Shown: piece after piece, positions 57,288 through 64,000 of the stretch
Layout of the letters: the number at the start of each line of letters is the position of its first letter
Numbering within the stretch: the first letter of the stretch is position 1
Assembly: GCF_011745365.1 (NCBI RefSeq)
Contig: NW_024468913.1
Location: forward strand, 496,001-560,000
Source: Cryphonectria parasitica EP155
Taxonomy: Eukaryota > Ascomycota > Sordariomycetes > Diaporthales > Cryphonectriaceae
Direction of reading: 5' to 3'
Length of the DNA: 64,000 nt
The notes under the pieces: generated by a model
Database searches by the model: none
Seen by the model: the letters and a program-made list of their open reading frames with translations, nothing else
Told to the model about the DNA's origin: nothing
Program-made: the position numbers and the translations under genes

Positions 57288-58888
57288 ATGAGTGGAAACT
57301 TCCTCTCTCATACACGATACGTAGTCTCGAATCATATGGAGTTGAACGAGCTGCTACCTGCTCGCAGGGGACGATATTCTCACGACTCTCGACGTCGCCT
57401 GCGGCATCACCACCGGCATCATGCCCTTGTCACAACGGCGAGACAACGTAACTCATCTACAGCTTACATGCGCGGAATTCGTGGTACGTAATCAGCATCT
57501 CTTGGGAGGAAGGACAGATGAGATGGGGAAACCCTCTGTGAGAATTACAAGGACCTGACAGGATCTCCAGGCTGTGTGTTGGACGGTCACGGCAATGTCC
57601 TTCATGTTTCTCGTGCTGCGCGTCATCTCGCGTCTTCGCGGCTCAAGACGACTGTTCTTCGATGACTACCTGCTTATATTTGGGTGGATCCTCGTAATGC
57701 TCAGGACTGCCCTTTGGCAATGGGCAGCAGTAGAAATGTTTGTCTTTTCTTGTGTTCTAACCACATTTACAGCGGACAGTGCAGACTGCCTGGCCCGGGC
57801 AGTCGAGGGTCCCGTCTACAATTTGCTGACTCTTATGCAGGTTCCAAAGCTTGGATAGTATGCTCAGCACAGCAGCATCTAATAGTCTGAGTCACGATGA
57901 GTCCATCACACGATACATCAGGGTGCAAGCCATCGGCTTGCTGTTCTACTACACAACACTCCTCGCCGCAAAGCTGTCCATAATATTCTTTTTCCGACGC
58001 CTTGGCCGCAACGCTCGAAGACAAAAGCGAATATGGTGGCCCGTCCTCCTCGTTTCACTCGCCACTTACATCGTCTCGATCAGTTATTTTCCCTACGCCT
58101 GCTTAGTCGGGTCTGGGTACGACCAGTATGTGGTCTGTCACCCGACCGCCTTTCACGGTCTCGGTACGAGGATGATCGCCGTCAATACGGGGTTAGATAT
58201 TCTGTCGGATCTTTTCAGTGAGTAGTGGTAGACAAGTGGATGGTGGATGACGGTATTATCTTCAGAAAGATCCTGCCTGCTGACATCTGATCGTGCAGTC
58301 ATGACGTTGCCGCTCGCCTTGGTCTGGGGCTTAAGACTGAAGTTCAAAAAGAAGCTGGCGTTCATGGGACTCTTTTCCTTGTCCTTGATTACCATCGCAG
58401 TTGCTATACTGCGCGCCTACTTTTTGTGCGTCTCAAGAGTGGGGGTAGATCAAGATCTGAACCCGTTAACCGTGGTGATGTGGGGTGCAATTCAGACATC
58501 GCTTGGTAAGTGTATACCGACCTGTGACAATCTATTTGTCTACAATGTATACAGAAATGCTGATATCTGCCCTCTCCAATACGTAGCCGTCATCATCGTC
58601 AGTCTCATGGCCTTCCCCCAGCTCTTCGCCGCCGCCAAGAAGACGCAGCCAACCTGGCCCCGACAACCACCCTTCTATAATGGGCTTGGAGAGCGAGTGG
58701 GAGGAGCGAGGCGGGATAAAATTAACGTGTATGATTTGACCTTGGTTACTACAACAGACGAGACCAATCGCAGTTCCAGGGCGGAGAACATCATGGAAGA
58801 GGTTGATGACCGGTCCGAGGAACAAGCGCAAGTAGGAGAAGCAAGCTCTGGACGTGTTGGTCTGGGATCTGGACATCGTTCGGACTAA
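57288..58888 (+). CDS. Pth11-like/fungal rhodopsin-domain membrane protein (6 exons, 5' end uncertain)
   Basis: Seven-helix plasma-membrane protein of the Pth11-related rhodopsin-domain family, putative receptors for surface or nutrient cues. Well-supported exons: 57368-57483, 57571-57737, 57841-58217, 58299-58505, 58587-58888. These give CAEFVAVCWTVTAMSF, LRVISRLRGSRRLFFDDYLLIFGWIL, then MFQSLDSMLST, AIGLLFYYTTLLAAKLSIIFFFRRLG, ISYFPYACL, DLFIMTLPLALVWGLRLKFKKKLAF and VVMWGAIQTSLAVIIVSLMAFPQLF. The second listed donor (GTTTGT at 57738) is non-consensus but is required to keep the frame. The first exon is a guess: the ATG at 57288 with a very short exon ending at a GTGGAA donor would give the needed phase 1. 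The cytosolic C-terminus is hydrophilic and acidic. No CFEM domain is visible. Ligand unknown. Confidence 0.75.
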
Positions 58889-61643
58889 GAGTTTCCGCCA
58901 CACTTGGACGTCATGACTTGCGCAGCTGTTGCATGAGCTGTTAGAGATCATGATCAAAGTACCAGATGAAGTCATTTTGCTTCACTTCAAAGACGTTCGG
59001 GACCAGGTGACTTCCCTTTCGTGATTGCATCAGAAGGAAAGAAGGAAAAAAAAAAAAAGCACCCAATACATCTCTACGTGTTTGGACATTGGTCTTCGGC
59101 CAATTTAGGGATTCAGCATCGAGCGACAGGACAGTCCATCCAATAAATTCCGAAGAGGCGGACTTTCAGTCGTATCATTGCCATACGAAGCCGAAAACCC
59201 TCCGTTGGTCCGGGAACGCCCAATAGCGGGCATGTATCATATCGGGCGTTTCCGCGTCGCTCTGTGATGAAGACTAGATGAGCGTTACGAACATGAGACC
59301 AACCAATACATGAAAACAGGGCACAATAATCATCGGCTGAGAATTTGGGTGCAGTGTGCTGACTGTAACCTCAAGGTAACAATCATCTCACCAAATGGCT
59401 AATGGGGGAAAGAGGAAAGAAGAAAAGGAATGTAATTTTAGAGATATCGAATCTAACTCTCAGTTTGTTGGTAGACTTCAATTACTTAAATATGCAAAGA
59501 TCGTGGCTGCTCCAGTTACACCACGATGGGCCCATTTTTGAGATCGTCGGCATTTGCTTAGACATCTACATACTTAAGTACTTGTGTAAGTTCTCAGAAT
59601 AGCATTGTACCACTTTATTCAATCATGAGACAGCTTTTAGCAAATGAAGTAAGTGTGAAGCTCAAGTCCCCACTTGGCAGCCAACACTGCTGACTCGGAC
59701 ATAGATGGAGACAAGCTGCGCATTACGTAGGTACTGTAACTGCGCTCGACAATAGCCGTATCAATACCAGCAGCTGACTTGTCAGGAAGACGAGCTTTGA
59801 TTTCTTATTCGACTATTCTCTCCTGTGTTTCTCCTGCGCAAAGTTATTGGACTCATCCAGCATGATTGTGAGGAAAAGATGACGCTCAAGATGTAAAATG
59901 AGAAGGACATCATCAAGCTTGGTGGTTCGAGGCACCAAAACCATCGAAACGTCAGACCCACCCATGTCCAACAGGAGGCTCAAGCAGGAACATGGATTAT
60001 CTGCTCGAACAAGCCCTTTTTGACAGAATCCCTGCAGGGGTGCCCCCTTGGCAGTGGACTCTGAGGGGGATTCATCTCACACTGCCAGTGTATTGGTAGG
60101 CGAGAAGAACGTACGACGCAACGTGGAAGCCGGCGAGCCAGATTTTAGACTTATTTTCTATTCGGATCGCGGTTCCGCAGGGTCGATGTTTGTTTGATAG
60201 GGACTTGACCGAGGAGGGCCCTGGGTTTGGTTTGATCTTCGGGATGCAGGCCCTTGAGAGCGCTCGCCCGAGTTACTTTATACTATGGTAGCCAAGTTGA
60301 TTGACTATTGTCAAGTCGTCGTTGTCTATTCCAGAAATCGTGGCTGAGAGGAGATCTACGGACTTGTGCTGTAGATCCGGAACGCTGTCGATCTTCCTCG
60401 ACGGGAAATAGAATTAGTTAATCCTATAAAAACAACTTGTACACGTTGCATTAGTATCGCTGAATGTACTGCGCCACGCTCCAGTCAGTCAAGCATAAAG
60501 CCTTCATAGCAAGCCCGGGAATAACACCGGGAGGCAGCTACAAGCGGACGGTGCTACCAGACTGGGCATCCCGAGGGCGCTTCCGCGGTGCATGTGCGAG
60601 ACAAACATTCGTCTCATTTCACCCCTCTTATCCTGGCAGTCGGGCCACCTTTGGAACATCAGCAGAAGAGGGAGAACAAAGTCAGGGCATAACCAAGATT
60701 GGCGCACTTGCGTGCATGTTGGCAAACCAAACCTTTCAGGGCCTCCTTGCCTCCCCCCCCCCCTGCGCGTGTTTCCGAGTGGAACCATCTGGCCGCAGTA
60801 GAATTTCCCCCTGGGCGCCTGAACATCATTACTATTGATCGGATCCGCAAGTGACAAGGAAGGTTGCCCAGAGCGGGCGGAACGTCATCAGCCCTGTACT
60901 GAGACAAGCAACTGTTACCGTTCGTGGAAGCTCCCCCGTTATTCTGTTGTGCTATAGTACTATGTATACAGCCAGCTTCGAGAGGCGCAACTGAAGGGAA
61001 GGCCTCGTGGTCCACAATTCTGGAATCGAACCGACGGGAGGTCAAGGGTACAGCATCTCGCGCGCGCAGGACCCCCGGTACCAGTCTTCATACTATAATC
61101 ATAGTAGCCTTATCCTATGCCATGCGCTTGATTTGTGTCAAAACACCAGCAGCCACACCCTAGCACCTTACACCTCTGCAAGCGGCTCACTCCACCACTC
61201 TGCGACAATTTTCGTTCGAAGGCAAACAAGAGACGATGTTTGTAGATGGCCTCCTGGACGAAACAGGCGGCTGGACGACTAAGGAGCCATTCTTGCTCTT
61301 GTCGTCCAAACTATGGGACGCCCAGGGGGACAGGGTGTGGCAAAGCAGGAACGGTCATCTCATGCACATCACAAGTCTTTATTTAGGATGTATATATAGG
61401 AAGAGTTGATCAACCAGCTTGGAGGAGTTTTTCTTGGCCATCGATCATCATCTCCTTCACCAGCCATCGTTCTTGACTTTCATTCTTGGGATCCTGCGGA
61501 TTCTTACGTTCAACTAATCAGTTTTTGATTCTACTTCTCCTTAGGCTGGGCCTTCACTCCCTTGGGTGCTTTTTTTGAGATACAAGTTATTGTTTCATTC
61601 TTCTTTTCTGTTCTTTCTTCATTCAGACCATCTACCCATCACG
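58889..61643. other. 2.75-kb intergenic region, no gene recognised
   Basis: Contains an A13-type tract near 59045-59057, a C-rich tract near 60752-60763 and a tRNA-like fragment that was rejected. The right end is the Egh16-like promoter, with TATATATA at 61391-61398. Confidence 0.55.
61391..61398 (+). promoter_or_regulatory. TATA box of the Egh16-like gene
   Basis: TATATATA 246 bp upstream of the start codon, followed by a T/C-rich leader. The spacing is similar to that of the secreted-protein gene at 52.9 kb. Confidence 0.45.
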
Positions 61644-62726
61644 ATGTTTTCTCTGAGGCTTTTCTCCCTGGCTGCTTTGGCCGCCCTCGCCCATGGCCAC
61701 TCCCAGATCATCGCCGCCTATGGCGACTCTGGAATGAGTGTTGGTTTCCAAGGTAAGCACTCCCTGCTACCCCTCCTCCTTTCTCATCAGTGTTCTTTCA
61801 TATTTGTTCTTACTAACAGCAAAACAGTCGAGGACCTGGCAAGAAATTGCACTAGCATCAGCCCTTGCCAGCAAGACGCCACTCTCATCCGCGACGCCGA
61901 GATTCAAAACAATGTCGCCAATGAATGCGGGCGGACAGAGATCGGCGGCAACATCGATGTCGGCGAGAACACGGAGAACGCGCTGGCCGCAGGGCAAGTG
62001 ACCAAGGTCCAGTCCGGCTCAACAATCACCATGACGATTCACCAGGTGAACGCCGACGGTGCCGGCCCCTACACTGTGAGTTTTGCTCCTCCTATCAGAT
62101 ACAGAGTATGTGAGAAGATGAATTGCAACTGTACTGACGAATGGTCTCGTCTAAAATAGTGCGACATGGACCCGACCGGTAACTCCCTCGGCGTGACCGG
62201 CCAGACCGCCCTGCAAGTGACCAACAACGTCCCCGGCGCCAACGGCTTCTCACAGGCCAAGACGCAGGACTTCAACATGACCATCACGCTCCCCGCCAAC
62301 ATGAACTGCACAGGCGGCTCGACGGGCAACATCTGCACAGTGCGGTGCCGGAACAACGCGCTGGCAGGGCCCTTTGGCGGGTGTATCGCCGTGCAGCAGA
62401 CCGACACCGCCGCCAAGACCAACGTGGCCGCCGACATCACTACCGGGTCTACCCTCGACGAGGTCAACGCTCAGGTCCAGCAGAACCAGATTGACCTCCC
62501 TGCTGCCATCGCCGCCAACCAGGCCGGTGGCACCCCGGAGCAGCTCGCTGCCCTGGCTGCCGTCTCTAAGCTCGCCTTCCCCACCGTCGTCAGCAAGGCC
62601 GCGCCTGTGCAGACGCCTGCTGCTGATGTTGTTGCCGCCGTTAATGCCGCTGCTTCGACGACGACTGCTGCTGCTGCTGCTACCACCAGCGACACCACCA
62701 AGAAGCACAAGAACAAGAACAACTGA
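61644..62726 (+). CDS. Egh16/GAS-like secreted surface protein (307 aa, 3 exons)
   Basis: Member of the Egh16/GAS1/MAS3-like family, secreted proteins described from infection structures of plant- and insect-pathogenic fungi; molecular activity unknown. Exons are 61644-61752, 61828-62075 and 62160-62726; phases 1 and 0 agree. A signal peptide covers about 1-19 (LRLFSLAALAALAHGH). After processing the protein begins near His-Ser, followed by GDSGMSVGFQVEDLARNC, the family block QQDATLIRDAEIQNNVANECGRTEIGG, then MTIHQVNADGAGPYTCDMDPTGNS and CTGGSTGNICTVRCRNNALAGPFGGC, with six or more Cys likely in disulfides. The C-terminal ~100 residues are Ala/Thr-rich and end in the basic KKHKNKNN. There is no GPI signal. 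The family placement is from conserved blocks read by eye. Confidence 0.85.
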
Positions 62727-63731
62727 GTTGTTCCTGATTGGGAAGCCAGTGGGATTAGGATCGTCTGAGACGATGGTGTCATGATGAGAACTGAATTAGA
62801 AAGTAGAGTGTCATATTTCAAAACTATATCAGATGGCTGGTCAGAGGGGGTGTGAATAGGAGGTGGTTGTTCTTTTCCTCCCAGCGATTTGATATATATC
62901 TGAACCATATTCCCCCAAAAGAAAAATTTGTCCATACGAACTGTACTACTGGTGAATTGCTTGCCCTCGATTTTGGGCGCCACAACTCCTCCTTTCTGCA
63001 ACCATGACGACGGTCAACAGGTCGCAGAATGGGGGTTGCGTTAAGGCTCCCCAAACCATTTTTGTGAAGTAAAAGTGCGCTTCCATCAGTCCGGCGCGGA
63101 TCCGCATGCGCATCACTGAAGGTCACTTTTGCTTCTTCCTCTCCTACCACAGAGTTCTCTTGGCGGCAGGCCTGGCACGACGCGAGTTTCGAATCTGCAG
63201 CATGGATTCAACTCCCTATATCCACTTTTATACGCGCGCTGCGCATTTTGTTGGTGTATGACTTGAGACACACACAGAAAGAGAGAGGGTAATATAGAGG
63301 TTTGAAGGGCAGAACAATTTCCAGGAAGGTGGCGATGGTCATGCAAAGCGCCCTGATTTTGCTAGGATTTATCGTGCTGGGCGAGGCTGCTCACGTCTTC
63401 CAGACAGCGTGACATCTCATTCTTGCTTACTCATTTTTCAGGTCTTTGCAGGAGGCCCCTCACCGGAGCAATAAATGAAGTGAGGCACAGCATCTGTCGC
63501 CATTTGCTCTTTTATTGAGACTCGCATCGTTAATTCGTACCGCACTAAGAACCACTACACCTTCAGAAAACCCAGAATTGCACTACTAAGCGTTGAGATT
63601 AATAACACCTCATCAAAGGATGACGAGCGAAAGGAAAACAACCCATACCGACCAATTGCGATGTTCAGATAGCACGGCACCTGTGCTGCTTGGAATCGAT
63701 CCGTCGTCTGTGGAGGCGAGGTTGCTAGGTC
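62727..63731. other. Convergent intergenic region, no gene recognised
   Basis: About 1 kb between the Egh16-like stop and the 3' end of the partial gene. No coding unit recognised. Confidence 0.55.
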
Positions 63732-64000
63732 TTATTGCCCTGAGGTCCCCATGTGTGGCCTCCCTGTGTCTGTCTGGAGATCCTTCTCGCTCCTTTCCTT
63801 GCTAGGCCCACTCAGCCCCGTCACATTGCTGGCCTTGGCCGTGCTGGTCCGCGCGGTAGTCTTGGTCACGACAAAGGAACTTGGTATCGCGAACAAGCTT
63901 CGTCTCTGTTCCCTAGGCCTGTTCGCGCCGGCGACGTCGGCGACCCGAGGTGCCCATTCAGCCTGGTCCGATATGTTCCTACCTGGCCGATACGGTCCAT
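63732..64000 (-). CDS. 3' end of an unrecognised gene, truncated by the window edge
   Basis: On the minus strand a frame enters from the window edge and runs 88 codons to a TAA at 63734-63732. It reads GPYRPGRNISDQAEWAPRVA, then an Arg/Ser/Thr-rich region (REQRRSLFAIPSSFVVTKTT, SGPSKERSEKDLQTD) and ends MGTSGQ. The G/C-rich third positions resemble those of the neighbouring genes, and the frame is free of stops although it lies at an edge. It looks like a disordered C-terminal tail. The family cannot be recognised from this piece, and it might be a chance frame. Confidence 0.4.
   Translation of the reverse strand, partial: GPYRPGRNISDQAEWAPRVADVAGANRPREQRRSLFAIPSSFVVTKTTARTSTAKASNVTGLSGPSKERSEKDLQTDTGRPHMGTSGQ

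Noticed and set aside
60464..60838. 124-codon ATG frame on the plus strand
   Set aside because: Composition is not protein-like, there are no recognisable motifs, and an equally long frame overlaps on the other strand.
61010..61085. tRNA-like fragment on the minus strand (GGTTCGATTCC box with a GGTCC/GGACC terminal pair)
   Set aside because: The T-stem does not pair beyond the box, the acceptor stem has only about five pairs and no convincing anticodon arm or A box fits. Treated as chance or a very old relic.
63113..63346. 77-codon minus-strand frame
   Set aside because: Low-information sequence without homologue-like features; it ends in an ordinary intergenic stretch.

Overview
The window is nuclear DNA of a filamentous ascomycete, most likely a Sordariomycete. 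Protein-coding genes are interrupted by short (54-114 bp) GT-AG introns. The gene content is typical of these fungi: quinate (qa) cluster, Zn2Cys6 activator, NACHT-type NLR, Pth11-like receptor and Egh16-like secreted protein. The order of the qa genes matches, as I recall it, that of Neurospora crassa. No rRNA, convincing tRNA, CRISPR array or intact transposon was found.

Layout. 1-10.7 kb: 5' part of an MFS anion/cation symporter (-), a stand-alone SNF2-type ATPase (-), a secreted GH18 chitinase (+), a degenerate minisatellite and a JIP5-like WD40 ribosome-biogenesis protein (+). 11.2-28.3 kb: a complete seven-gene quinate/shikimate catabolic cluster in the order qa-x(-), qa-2(+), qa-4(-), qa-3(+), qa-y(-), qa-1S(-), qa-1F(+). 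29.3-36.6 kb: a divergent pair, a RAD5/RAD16-like SNF2-RING helicase (-, with one apparent 1-nt frame break) and an intact eight-exon NACHT STAND protein ending in five C2H2 fingers (+). 37-45 kb: GH3 beta-xylosidase (-), MFS exporter (+), GH43 endo-arabinanase-like enzyme (-). 45-48.6 kb is gene-poor. 48.6-64 kb: MARVEL protein (+), a decayed coding relic (+), an Ala/Thr-rich secreted protein (+), GH30 xylanase with CBM1 (-), Pth11-like seven-helix protein (+), Egh16/GAS-like secreted protein (+), and the 3' end of an unrecognised gene (-).

How the genes work together. QA-Y imports quinate. QA-3 oxidises it to 3-dehydroquinate, QA-2 dehydrates that to 3-dehydroshikimate, and QA-4 converts it to protocatechuate for ring cleavage. 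QA-1F activates and QA-1S represses the set; QA-X is a co-regulated inositol-monophosphatase-like protein. Quinate is abundant in plants, and the same 64 kb carries xylan- and arabinan-degrading enzymes plus secreted surface proteins. The region therefore looks like the toolkit of a plant-associated fungus, although nothing here shows the two gene sets are co-regulated.

Most unusual points: (1) the qa-4 frame stays open for 143 codons after a single TAG and ends in a strong transmembrane helix; (2) the divergent SNF2-RING / NACHT-C2H2 pair; (3) repeated ATGCTGnnnCAGCAT palindromes near the SNF2-RING 3' end; (4) many 11-17 nt G/C homopolymers in the intergenic DNA. Exon boundaries were worked out by hand from splice signals and reading-frame phase. 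Family names come from motif recognition, not from database searches.
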